DNA of 64,000 bases from Littorina saxatilis (GCF_037325665.1 NC_090260.1:49408221-49472220); one strand, 5' to 3'; positions 42,105 to 53,454 are shown, counted from the stretch's first letter. Notes: generated from the letters alone by a model not told the origin. Numbers and translations are program-made.

Positions 42105-42660
42105 ATATGGTGCCATACTGGGATACACTGCTGCCAGTCATTTAATATGGTGCCATACTGGGATACACTGCTGCCAGTCATTTAATATGGTGCCATCCTG
42201 GGCTACACTGCTGCCAGTCATTTAATATGGTGCCATCCTGGGCTACACTGCTGCCAGTCATTTAATATGGTGCCATCCTGGGCTACACTGCTGCCAGTCA
42301 TTTAATATGGTGCCATCCTGGGCTACACTGCTGCCAGTCATTTAATATGGTGCTATCCTGGGCTACACTGCTGCCAGTCATTTAATATGGTGCCATCCTG
42401 GGCTACACTGCTGCCAGTCATTTAATATGGTGCCATACTGGGATACACTGCTGCCAGTCATTTAATATGGTGCCATACTGGGATACACTGCTGCCAGTCA
42501 TTTAATATGGTGCCATACTGGGATACACTGCTGCCAGTCATTTAATATGGTGCCATACTGGGATACACTGCTGCCAGTCATTTAATATGGTGCCATCCTG
42601 GGCTACACTGCTGCCAGTCATTTAATATGGTGCTATCCTGGGCTACACTGCTGCCAGTCA
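42105..42660. repeat. 40-bp minisatellite, 14 copies
   Basis: The unit is ATATGGTGCCATACTGGGAT followed by ACACTGCTGCCAGTCATTTA. Two variants (ATACTGGGAT and ATCCTGGGCT) occur in blocks, which indicates local homogenisation. It abuts a family-3 repeat at 42,661. Confidence 0.97.
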
Positions 42661-42982
42661 TTTTTACACCCCCGGTATAGGGGTGTGTATAGGATTCGGT
42701 CGATGTGTTTGTTTGTTTGTGTTCGCATATAGATCTCAAGAATGAACGGACCGATCGTCACCAAACTTGGTGAACAGGTTCTATACATTCCTGAGACGGT
42801 CCTTACAAAAATTGGGACCAGTCAAACACACGGTTAGGGAGTTATTGGTGGATTAAGATTCTACAAGGACTTATAGAGGGACAGGACATATTAATGGTCA
42901 AAGGGAAATAACCTTCTCAGTTGGTGGCAGTGAGAATGGTAAGGACAGGGGTGTTTTTCCTACCTCGGAGGAATTTCTTGTT
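42661..42982 (+). mobile_element. interspersed repeat family 3, copy 2
   Basis: It starts TTTTTACACCCCCGGTATAG with an ACACCCC/GGGGTGT hairpin, and ends TTCCTACCTCGGAGGAA then TTTCTTGTT. The body is shared with 24,559-24,899. It begins exactly where the 40-bp array stops. Confidence 0.85.
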
Positions 42983-43302
42983 GTTGTTGCTTTTTGAACA
43001 CTGTAATATAAAAACCAGAAATTGTATCTCAAAAAGAAAACTTCTTAGTGGATGATTTTGTACTGGCTGTACAATGCGGCTTTTTAAAACCTTTTCTTAT
43101 AGAGGGGTTGTCTTGTTTCACCCCTCAATAAATTGCTGAACTTTCTGTCAATAACCTTACACTTTTCTTATCAAAGATATACTTTACTGGGGTAGTGTGA
43201 CTAACGCTCAATTAAGGGTAAAGGCAGGAGAAAGTCATCAGTTGTCTATCCACAATAGGTAGTTTTGATTGGTTATCTGTATCTACTGTATCTACTGGCC
43301 GT

Positions 43303-43402
43303 ATAAAATTTCATCTCACACGGCATCACTGCAGAGCGCCTAGAACTGTACCCACGGAATATGCGCGATATAAGCGTCATTGATTGATTGATTGATAGTA
43401 GT
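43303..43402 (+). mobile_element. SINE 3' end fragment
   Basis: ATTTCATCTCACACGGCATC, ATGCGCGATATAAGCGTC and a (GATT)n tail match the 3' end of the SINE at 11,374-11,815. Confidence 0.7.
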
Positions 43403-43855
43403 TCTTGTGCAATACCATTTTTCCTAATACAGGTGTCAATCCATGAGTGGACAAATTTTTTTTTTCTAACTTCATTTTGAAGGGTACGATGACAAAAAGC
43501 TCTGTGTGGAGGATTACTTAGAAACTTTCACAATGTCATGCCTACAGACAGGAAATACATCAGGTGGAGTATTGGATCATTACAAGTATTTGTTCAGAAG
43601 TTATGCAATCTTCGAGAAAACCTTTTGAACCCTGTAACAGGGTTTTTCACTTACATCAACAAAATTCACGACTTTGCATGTATACACATTTTTGTTACAA
43701 GTAATGCTAAAGTTTCATTAGAGTATGACCAATGGACTTAATTTGCTAGTCGGGACACTCATGGGAAACAAGAGAAGCATATGCTTAGATTCCCCATTAC
43801 AGTGGAACCCCCTGTTTAACCCCCCCCCCCCCCCAAAAAAAAAGACCAACTCCCT

Positions 43856-44370
43856 TTTCTGTTCATAACCACTAACAAACAAAAAACACTGATTTCCTAC
43901 CCATTGGTCTGTTCATAACCACTGTAAACTTAACAGAAAACACTATTTCCTACTCATTGGTCTGTTCATAACCACTGTAAAATTAACAGAAAACACCCTT
44001 TTCCACTCATTGGTCTGTTCATAACCACTGTAAAATTATCAGAAAACACTATTTTCTCTCTGTTCATAACCACTGTAAAATTAACAGAAAACACAATTTC
44101 CTATTTATTGGTCTGTTCATAACCACTGTAAAATTAACAGAAAACACTATTTTCTACTCATTGGTCTGTTCATTACCACTGTAAAATTAACAGAAAACAC
44201 TATATTCTACTTATTGGTCTGTTCATTACCACTGTAAAATTAACAGAAAACACTATTTTCTACTCATTGGTCTGTTCATAACCACTGTAAAATTAACAGA
44301 AAACACTATTTCCTACTTATTGGTCTGTTCATTACCGCTGTAAAATTAACAGAAAACACTATTTCCTACG
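43856..44370. repeat. 53-bp minisatellite, about 10 copies
   Basis: The unit contains CTGTTCATAACCACTGTAAA and ATTAACAGAAAACACTATTT, with small length changes between copies. Confidence 0.93.
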
Positions 44371-45535
44371 TATTGCCTACAATTTGATCCTGATGCCAAC
44401 AGACTTGTTAATTAACTAACCTCATACTCAACAGCAACATTAACACATACCCCTTCTTTTTAGTGCGTGACCCAGTAACATCAAATAGAAAAGATCGACA
44501 CAAGGCTGACCAAGACAAAAAATGTGCACTTGGACACTCGAGCGACTCATAGGTAACCACTGGCCTATCCGAGACTAAATTTTCCCCAGACATCAAGCTG
44601 TGACCTCCAATCAATCTATCATTATTTTCATGAAGTGGACCGTTTCCTTGATAGCTCAGTGGATATTCTTAGGAGTGATAGATCTTCTGTAGCAATATTG
44701 TCATGCTGTGAACTTGAAATTCGAGAAAAAGCCAAATTTGTCTGAAAATCATCCAAACTAAAATCATTTAAACCAATTTTAATTACATAAAATTTCAAGG
44801 CTCTAGCTTTAAAAACAGTAATTGCCAACATCATTTTCTTTTTTTGTCTACAGCAGACAGACGGGCCCAACACTGATTATTTTTAAGATGCAACCCATGA
44901 CAGTTCACTTTTTTCTATCCAGAAGATTGCAAAACATCTAAACAAATACCTTTAATGATCCAACATTTTACCTGAAGTATGTCTCGTATGAAGACAAATT
45001 ATGCTGAAAGTTTCACAGCAATCCAACCGGTCAGTGCTGAAATGCAGAGCTTTTGTTCATTGTACCAATTGACGCTCGCTCATGATTTCGACACCTGTAT
45101 CAGTAGAAATGGAACAACACAATACTACGCAAGATCAGTCAACAACCTGTTCTTGAAAAATAATTAACGTTTCTCCTCATATGTAAAAGTTGCGTCTATC
45201 CGGAGATTTCAACAATTCATTTGGTACCGTTTGCTGTCGGGGCGATTTCTTAATTTGAGCAGCAGTCATTTGACCCAGTCAAAATACAAGAAATGTTTGA
45301 TCCGCAAAATGTGCCAGATAGCCAAGTGAAGTGCCTTTCAATGGCTAAAACAAAATTCAATGAAATGAGAAGGGAATGAATGTTTTAAGTTGGGTACAAC
45401 AAGATATGTTGCAATATTTTTTTTTTGCGAAATGTATTAAAAATCAAAATGTGCTGTATCAGTACTTAACGACAACAATTTTTGTTAATGCAATTTCTCA
45501 AAACTAGCACAGGATAATCCCACCTTTGACATACG
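44371..45535. other. non-coding stretch in the alternative intron
   Basis: AT-rich unique sequence. I see no conserved coding, RNA or repeat signature. Confidence 0.4.
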
Positions 45536-45843
45536 GCACAGTTGGCCTAGTGGTAAGGCGTCCGCCCCGTGATCGGGAGGTCGTAGGTTCAAACCCCGGC
45601 CGGGTCATACCTGAGACTTTAAAATTGGCAATCTAGTGGCTGCTCCGCCTGGCGTCTGGCATTATGGGGTTAGTGCTAGGACTGGTTGGTCCGGTGTCAG
45701 AATAATGTGACTGGGTGAGACATGAAGCCTGTGCTGAGATTTCTGTCTTGTGTGTGCATGTGGCGCATGTTATATATCTAAGCAGCATCGCCCTGATATG
45801 AACCGTCGTGGTCGGCTGGGCGTTAAGCAAACAAACAAACAAA
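45536..45843 (+). mobile_element. tRNA-derived SINE, full length
   Basis: The head TTGGCCTAGTGGTAAGGCGT (box A) and GTAGGTTCAAACCCCGG (box B) form a tRNA-like promoter. The centre GGTCCGGTGTCAGAATAATG ... GGGTGAGACATGAAGCC is a conserved SINE core, possibly the Nin-DC type (from memory). The 3' end is GTCGGCTGGGCGTTAAG with (CAAA)n. It is a well-known mollusc type. Confidence 0.88.
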
Positions 45844-46142
45844 CCTTTGACATCTATTGCCTAAAATATTTGATAATGGCCTTTTATAAATCTAAGGTCC
45901 ATTTTCATGTTAATCAAGGTATATAGGCTGTTGTCCAGTGGCTGTTGTGCAAACTTTGTCAACAAAAATCCTCAGTGGGACCGTGTTCCAAATCGCCCCA
46001 ACCTTATTGGGTATAGAACGGTTTATTAACATTTCACAGGAACGAATTCTGTAACTGATGCACAAAAAAGAGGTGCAATATTTTTTTAGGGGCTATCTTA
46101 CAAGTCAAATTCAAAATTGCAATAAAATTTAAATTAATAAAA

Positions 46143-46847
46143 AACAAGAAGAGCAAACGCTCGATCGAGTCACTTTCGCAGTTCTGAATATTATATGAGG
46201 CATCAGATGGACAGGAAGAAATTGCTATTCACAACACAATGAGTCACGTTCACATAAAATTTGAGCCCGGTCACTTTTATAGTTTCCGAGAAAAGCCCAA
46301 CGTTAAGTTGTGTGTTGCCGAACAGAAAAGGCTAGTTATCTCCCTTGTTTTTCTGATAACGTTCGTAAAAGGCTACAGATGTAAATACTTTGATGTAAAG
46401 AATAATCCTACAAAGTTTCAATCACATCCGATGAACTTTGTCAAAGATATAAAATGTCTAATTTTTCCTTTGACGCTGACCTGTGACCTTGAAAAAGGTC
46501 AAAGGTCAACGAAACCATCGTTAAAGTGTAGAGGTCATTGGAGGTCACGACTAAACAAAATATGAGCCCGATCGCTTTGATAGTTTCCGAGATACTTTGT
46601 CAAAGATATAAAATGTCTAATTTTTCCTTTGACGCTGACCTGTGACCTTGAAAAAGGTCAAAGGTCAACGAAACCATCGTTAAAGTGTAGAGGTCATTGG
46701 AGGTCACGACTAAACAAAATATGAGCCCGATCGCTTTGATAGTTTCCGAGAAAAGTCCAACGTTAAGGTGGTGTCTACGGACGGCCGGCCGGCCGGACTA
46801 ACACTGACCGATTACATAGAGTCACTTTTTCTCAAGTGACTCAAAAA
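46143..46847 (-). mobile_element. interspersed repeat family 1, copy 2
   Basis: It has the same ends as copy 1. The first module is largely missing and the second is partly duplicated. A DR1 lies at 46,496-46,508. The 3' hairpin GAGTCACTT/AAGTGACTC is perfect (46,819-46,842). Confidence 0.85.
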
Positions 46848-46849
46848 AC

Positions 46850-48200
46850 TGCCGGTGTGGACACTGTGCAAAAAGATTACTTGGGAATATAAATTTATTA
46901 CGATAAGTAGGTAACCGTATCTACGAGGTGACCATCTTTACGTTGGTGAAAATGATGTGTGTTTATAAGTTTGGTGTCAGGTCCAAGTTCTGCCTCAATC
47001 AAGACACTTGACCCATACACTATGTAACACAAATCATGAACAGGTAAAACAAGACGCTGGTAGAAAAAGTACATTTATCCTACAACCTAAAAATGTTCCT
47101 TTTATTTTTGTCAAGCCAGGTCACAAAACTAAAGTTAGGTATGTAAAATTGAAAGATCTCACTTCTACAATATAACAGAAAACCTCAATGTTTAGTTATT
47201 TGATCAGACAATCTGTTGAGACAATCGGCCACCTGTCCATACTGACTGTTACTTCTCAGAAGAGACAACAAAAGGGGCTTTATGGCCGACATAAGGCTCT
47301 ATGCGCTGTCTATGCATTAGAAATAAGAGACTTTATGGAGTCCACCGACTTTGTCGTGACATCAAATTAGGCTCCTATGAAGGGGCCAGGCATTGGGCTC
47401 CTGTTCTTCACAGTTATGATAAAGATTAAAAGGTTAAAACAAGTCGAAATGTTGAGACTGCTGTGGGAAGGAGACCCGTGATATTGTTGCATCACTCCCA
47501 ACTGGTTACGGAAAAAAAAATCGATTTACTCTCCAGAGAAGAAAACAAAGACATCCTGTCAGGGATAGACATCGACTGCTTAGACCAAGGGAGGCATCAA
47601 ACACCACAAACACCTGCCTGCAAGGGAAGACCACCTCCGCCAGTGGACTGGCACCCAGGAAGTTAGCTGGGCTCAGCTGGAAACCAGATTCCTACTTTGT
47701 GTGCAGCATGGACACTGCACGCTTGCCAGTCTGTAGAATGTGTACGTGCTAGTCCTATGGTGTGTATCGTGGCCAACGTGCCGGACAGTTGGTCCGCGTG
47801 GTTACCTTGAGCCGTTTCACAAAGCTGTCCAAAATTACACTTCACCATTTCTTTAAAACTAACACATACCTGCAACCCCCTCCCCCCCCCCCAAAAAAAA
47901 AACCACTTATAAAATTTGTTGGGTTTTTTTTAACAAGAAAGGTAGATTACTAAAAAAAAAGTTTTTCCCAGTCCACCAAAGCAGAAATACAAGCATTTTA
48001 ACCAGGGGGAAAACTGCCACCAACCTGCCCCTCCCCCCCACAAAACTAACAAGACATTAACATGATTCCCACTCCACCAAAGCAAAAATGTGGAGTATTT
48101 GAATCAGGGAGAGTGAGGGAAAGGGTGTACTCAGAATGCCAAGAAATTTTAAAGGGCACCTGTAGAAAATGGTATCCCTGCCACAAGTTAACACTATGGT
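46850..48200. other. non-coding stretch in the alternative intron
   Basis: Unique sequence with poly(C)/poly(A) junctions near 47,880 and a poly(C) run at 48,200-48,227. No gene is recognised. Confidence 0.4.
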
Positions 48201-48599
48201 CACCCCCCCCCCCCCCCCCCCCCCCCCTCAGTCTTACACACCTCACAACACGCATCTCACGGCGTCTTCACGTTTCTCACTGCCTGTCACACCCAGCACA
48301 AGGCAACTCTCCACTTCTTGTACATACTTTTTCTTTTTGCAAAACACTTGTGAAAAAACTCACGGCAACCACACGCAGCAAACTCGTGACCTGCTCGCAA
48401 CACAACTGGTGTCAGTCACTCGCAACAGCAGAGACACCTTTCTACAAACCACGCCACACCATCTTTCTAAAAAGTCAATGCCAAGCGTACGCTTTCTTTA
48501 AACCACGCCACACCAACACACTGTCTTCCATCAACATGGAGCCACAAACAGGCTTTGCGCTCGCAAACAACCATCAACAACAACCGTCTTCTCAAACAC

Positions 48600-48870
48600 G
48601 CATAGCATTTCAAAACACACACAAACACAACGATGCGTGCTCACACACGCATATAAAACACACACATACATATGTGCTTGCACACGCACAAAACATACAT
48701 ATGTGCTAGCACACAAAACACACATACATATGTGCTAGCACACACAAAACATACATATGTGCTAGCACACACAAAACACACATACATATGAGCTAGCACA
48801 CACAAAACACACATACATATGTGCTAGCACACACAAAACACACATACATATGTGCTTGCACACGCACAAA
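48600..48870 (-). repeat. CA-rich tandem repeat, UG-rich in the TARDBP transcript
   Basis: Roughly eight units of about 31 bp contain ACACATACATATGTGCTAGC and ACACACAAA. On the minus (transcribed) strand this reads as UGUGUGCU...AUGUAUGUGUG, UG-rich RNA of the type TDP-43 binds. It lies about 2.3 kb past the canonical stop codon. Confidence 0.85.
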
Positions 48871-49806
48871 ACACAGATATGTAGACGCTCACGCAGCCAG
48901 GCACAAAGCAAGGAGTCGCTCACACACTCACAGAGCTCTAAGTTTCATTACATCATGTCTTCCACAGACACATGTGAAGCAATGTCAACTAACTGTGGAT
49001 GAAGAACAGGGCAAAGTATTGACAGTGACAACACACACCACACATGACAACATCCACTCTCCTCTCAACGTCCTTTTTTCTATCCTTACACGGAAAAAAA
49101 AAGAAAAGTTATTCTTTACCAAAAGCCTCCCTAGCTGTTTGTTTTCAACAGTCCAGCAGTGAGTTATTTCTTCTAAGGCAAAGCCTGGCCATTGTAGCCT
49201 AGTGTAAGAGGATGTGTTCCAAGGGGGAGGAGGAAGATGCAGTCTCTCTCTCACCACAATGTACAATGCCTTCAGTCAGTCAACCTCAAGAGCACAGGCA
49301 CAGCAAACTAAAAACACAAGTACACATGCACTCTCTCTCCACTCGACAGTGGCAAGGGCACTGTAACAATTGCCTCTCTTCCTCTTCTCTCGCACTACTA
49401 GAGTGCACTTGTTGTCCCATCCCGGGTGCGACTGTACTCCACCTTTCCCCTGTCCTCCGTGAGGAGAGAGATGAATATTTACAGGGCCAATGATAGTGTG
49501 GACCTCCCAACCCTTGTCAAACAATTTGGACTTTTGGGGCATTTTCAGCGTATCAAATCGCGCTAAAAATGTTCAATCTTACCCAAGAATACACGTTGAA
49601 ATGACCAATTAGAAAGCAGGATTATAATTGTGTCCATTAGCGTCTGCATTGCCACTTTTCAGTGTGGACAGCATTTTTGTAATGCATATTCTCACCGATA
49701 CACTGCGTGAGAAGCGGTCATGTGTACCAAAATTCCGAAGGAACTTGAGCGTAGCAATTTTTGGCTTGGCGTACAAGCATAGCAATTTTTTATATCCTGT
49801 AGCATG

Positions 49807-50156
49807 CAGACCTGGGAACCCCTGTTTTGCACTTAAGAGTATTCTCAAACAAACTTGGTGTATTTCCAGAAAAGTGAGCGTACTCCATGATTCAAACATA
49901 CTTCACATGCGTCCGTCGCACCGTTAATTAAGTTTACTAATACATTTAAAACAAATGCTTCTTTCAATGTTTTCGGACAAAAAAATGTAATCATGTGTCA
50001 AAATAATGGATTGGCTTTGGGATGCGTTAACTGTGAAGAAAAGAAGTCTTGGAATTTTTCTCATCGTACTTTTTTCCCACCGAACGTACTGATCGTATTT
50101 TAGACAATCATGCGTACAAAATACAGCGAAATCGTATGGGTTCCCTCCCAGGTCTG
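49807..50156. mobile_element. hAT-type MITE with 6-bp target duplication
   Basis: Ends are CAGACCTGGGAACCCC and GGTTCCCTCCCAGGTCTG, flanked by perfect AGCATG repeats (49,801-49,806 and 50,157-50,162). It is 350 bp long, non-coding, and related to 39,766-40,855. Confidence 0.85.
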
Positions 50157-50334
50157 AGCATGCTACGCTAACAGCTCTGATTGTGCCTCCAACAAGAGGG
50201 GAGAGATTGGATGGCAGGATAATGGGTATTTACAGTGACAATGATTGTGCAACTTCTACTTGTGGATGGGAAAACAAGTGCTTACAGAAAAACTTATCTC
50301 TCTCTCTCTCCGCACCAACAGTTGACAATCCATC

Positions 50335-50758
50335 ACTGCAGTCTTTCGCTCGACACAGTTCTCACTCAAAGATCTGCAGTCTTTCGCTCAACACAGTTCT
50401 CACTCAAAGATCTGCAGTCTTTCGCTCGCCACAGTTCTCACTCAAAGATCTGCAGTCTTTCGCTCAACACAGTTCTCACTCAAAGATCTGCAGTCTTTCG
50501 CTCAACACAGTTCTCACTCAAAGATCTGCAGTCTTTCGCTCGCCACAGTTCTCACTCAAAGATCTGCAGTCTTTCGCTTGACACAGTTCTCACTCAAAGA
50601 TCTGCAGTCTTTCGCTCAACACAGTTCTCACTCAAAGATCTGCAGTCTTTCGCTCGCCACAGTTCTCACTCAAAGATCTGCAGTTTTTCGCTTGACACAG
50701 TTCTCACTCAAAGATCTGCAGTCTTTCGCTTGACACAGTTCTCACTCAGATCTGCAGT
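50335..50758. repeat. 38-bp minisatellite, about 11 copies
   Basis: The unit is CTGCAGTCTTTCGCTCAACA followed by CAGTTCTCACTCAAAGAT. Three positions vary between copies (CAACA, CGACA, CGCCA, TTGACA). It lies 340 bp downstream of the canonical TARDBP stop, so it may be in the 3' UTR. Open frames here are repeat artefacts. Confidence 0.95.
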
Positions 50759-51097
50759 CACTGTCCACCCCCCCCCCCCCCCCCCCATAGAGAACTTACA
50801 GGTGACTACCACCCCAACCTAACCAAGGGCCTCTTCACCTGGTCACCCCAGACCAACCTAACTCCCGGGTGGAGACAGAGTACGGAACGTCAGTGAACAA
50901 CAGCAGAAAGGTACAACAGAAATGATCGCATACTTCCATGCGAATTTGTCAAGCACAATATTAAAAACTGAAAGAAAAAAAAAACCACACACCTCAACGC
51001 TTCCAGGTCTCGTAATACGACCCAGAAAAACTCCACCCCGCAATCTCCCGCACCATTTTATCGCCCGCAGCCGCCCGCTCTCAGCCCCGCGTGCCCA

Positions 51098-51781
51098 TTA
51101 GTTCCACCCCCCTGAGCGGCCCCCGTGCGAGCCCCAGCCAGAGTAGGCCCCCGACGTGGTGGAGTCTGTGCCCCACCACGAGTTGCCCGGGGTGCTCTGC
51201 TGGGTGGCCATGGCCTGTTGACTGCCGAAACCCTGGTTGGCCCCCTGAGCCTGCTGGTCCGTGGCCCCCGCCTGCTGGTTGGGCACCCCCATCGCCCCCC
51301 ACCCCGCGCTCTGACCCGACAGCATGGCCTGTGCCGCCGCCAGCATGGCCGAGTTGAGCAGGTTCATGCCCAGGTTGTTGGGGAGCGGCCCATCACCGTT
51401 CCCCTTGCCCTGCCCCGGCCCACCCCCCCGCCCTAACCCACCTTGGCTGCCAAAGCCGCCGCCTCCGCCACCTCCCTGCTGCCCGAAGCCGCCACCACCG
51501 CCAAAGTTGGCTTTGGGCCCCCCCGATTTGTCAAAGCTCTTGGGCGCTGCATTGCTGATGTGCACCGACGTGCCCTTGATGATGTGGTCGTCCCCACACA
51601 AGGACTGTGCGATATCAGCGTCAGCGAAAGTGACAAAAGCAAAAGCGCGGAAAGGTTTGGGGATAAACACATCCACCACCTCGCCAAATTTGCAAAAGTA
51701 AGAGCGAAGGTCGTCGGTGGAGATGTCCTCTGTGCAGCGACCAATGAACACCTTGCGGTTCATCATCTGGTTCTGGCCCTC
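51098..51781 (-). CDS. TARDBP: TARDBP (TDP-43) exon 4: RRM2 and glycine-rich tail
   Basis: The exon enters in phase 0 after TGTTGCAG and encodes residues 185-411. RRM2 has RNP2 KVFIGR and RNP1 RAFAFVTF (Phe231 and Phe233 correspond to the human RNA-stacking pair). The tail has poly-Gly blocks, then NLLNSAMLAAAQAMLSGQSA, the conserved helix that drives human TDP-43 condensation, and ends SGGWN. The rest is Gln/Asn/Ser/Trp-rich. Human has an extra intron inside RRM2 that is absent here. A strong donor-like CAAG|GTGGGT in this exon (51,442) would allow an alternative C-terminus. TDP-43 is a nuclear RNA-binding protein that represses cryptic exons and binds UG repeats. Confidence 0.96.
   Translation of the reverse strand, partial: EGQNQMMNRKVFIGRCTEDISTDDLRSYFCKFGEVVDVFIPKPFRAFAFVTFADADIAQSLCGDDHIIKGTSVHISNAAPKSFDKSGGPKANFGGGGGFGQQGGGGGGGFGSQGGLGRGGGPGQGKGNGDGPLPNNLGMNLLNSAMLAAAQAMLSGQSAGWGAMGVPNQQAGATDQQAQGANQGFGSQQAMATQQSTPGNSWWGTDSTTSGAYSGWGSHGGRSGGWN
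51434..51446 (-). promoter_or_regulatory. TARDBP: candidate internal 5' splice site in TARDBP exon 4
   Basis: CAAG|GTGGGTTA after residue 297 is close to the donor consensus and leaves phase 1. The exon at 31,991 enters in phase 1. Human TARDBP also uses donors inside its last coding exon, so the arrangement has precedent. Use is inferred. Confidence 0.5.
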
Positions 51782-52735
51782 CTGCAACACACAGAGAGAA
51801 CATACCGTCACAACGCTGCTAAGTCACGCCCTGCTCAGCACTCTCACACTGGGCTAACCCATACCCTTAACTACACTATACTCTACTACACATAGCTACA
51901 CTATACCCTACTACACATAGCTACACTATACCCCACTACACATGGCTACACTGAACCCTCACTATCATTTTTAACTTCTCGTCTAAGCTAATTTTTGCAA
52001 GAAAACGGATGAATACCAAAAGTGAGGGAACAAAAACCCAAGTTCCACGCGATTCTTCCCGCACGTCGTTTTGCGTAGACAACGCTACTTTAAACCCTGT
52101 GCCGTCTTTTGACAGGTGGGCTGTTCAGTTACCAACCATTTCTCTATATTTTCCCGATCTTGTGGCTTTTGATTTTAGATTTTTGTAATTGACTGCCATG
52201 TCTCCAAGAAGCTCCATTGACTCGTTTTATTGGTTTTTTTCACCAAAACAAGACAGTTTACACAGATGGACAGTGTTTCTCCAAGACCGCGCTAACGGTG
52301 CAGGTGAACATTGACTGTCAAAATTTGAGTAAAATGTTATATATTGGTAAAAAAAAAAATACAAGTGGCATATAATAGAATTCTGGCGGGCATGAAATTT
52401 AAAAAAAAAAACCTAACATTTATACATCGACCAATTGTTATCTCTTATTTTAGTCCTGGCTATCCGCCTATGAGTTTTTGTGGAACTCCGATGTGACATG
52501 GCTCAAATAAAGTGATTTTTTTTTAAAATTTAATATATGTAAAGTGTGTAATCCATCACCCCTTTGATGAGCAGTTGTTGATTTGCGAAATGTGTCGGTT
52601 GCTGATGCTTACTCTTCACATTTAGTTCAGTTGACGCAATGTTTTAACAGACCAGGAACCAAGACGAGTTGTGCAGCATGTGTGCGTATGTAAAGCAATT
52701 TAGAGAAAACAACTGGAACGATCTTTATGAAACTT

Positions 52736-53454
52736 AACAAGAAGAGCAAACGCTCGATCGAGTCACTTTCGCAGTTCTGAATATTATATGAGGCATCAGA
52801 TGGACAGGAAGAAATTGCTATTCACAACACAATACAGATGTAAATAATTTGATGTAAAGAATAATCCTATAAAGTTTGAATCAAATCCGATGAATAGTTT
52901 CAGAGATATGATATTTCAATTTTTTTCCTTCAAGACATACCTGTGACCTTGAAAAAGGTCAAAGGTCACCAAAGCAGACGTCAAAGTGTAGAGGTCACTG
53001 GGAGTCACGTTCACATAAAATTTGAGCCCGGTCACTTTTATAGTTTCCGAGAAAAGCCCAACGTTAAGTTGTGTGTTGCCGAACAGAAAAGGCTAGTTAT
53101 CTCCCTTGTTTTTCTGATAACGTTCGTAAAAGGCTACAGATGTAAATACTTTGATGTAAAGAATAATCCTACAAAGTTTCAATCACATCCGATGAACTTT
53201 GTCAAAGATATAAAATGTCTAATTTTTCCTTTGACGCTGACCTGTGACCTTGAAAAAGGTCAAAGGTCAAAGGTCAACGAAACCATCGTTAAAGTGTAGA
53301 GGTCATTGGAGGTCACGACTAAACAAAATATGAGCCGGATCGCTTTGATAGTTTCCGAGAAAAGTCCAACGTTAAGGTGGTGTCTACGGACGGCCGGCCG
53401 GACAGACTAACACTGACCGATTACATAGTCACTTTTTCTCAAGTGACTCAAAAA
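52736..53454 (-). mobile_element. interspersed repeat family 1, copy 3
   Basis: It has the same ends and two-module body as copy 1. A DR1 lies at 52,956-52,968. The second module carries three AGGTCA half-sites in a row with single-base spacing (AGGTCAAAGGTCAAAGGTCA). Confidence 0.85.

Noticed and set aside
45536-45610. Functional tRNA gene
   Set aside because: The tRNA-like head is followed by a conserved SINE core and a (CAAA)n tail, so it is a SINE.
48062-48709. 215-codon plus-strand frame
   Set aside because: Crosses a poly(C) tract and CA-rich repeats, with no domain; antisense to TARDBP.
50183-50822. Frames of 132 and 195 codons rich in Ser and Leu
   Set aside because: Produced by the 38-bp minisatellite and adjacent poly(C).
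40196-53299. Recurrent 101-118-codon frames in three places (KGYRCKYFDVKNNPTK)
   Set aside because: They recur because family-1 repeats recur; the frame crosses hairpins and receptor-like motifs and looks non-coding.
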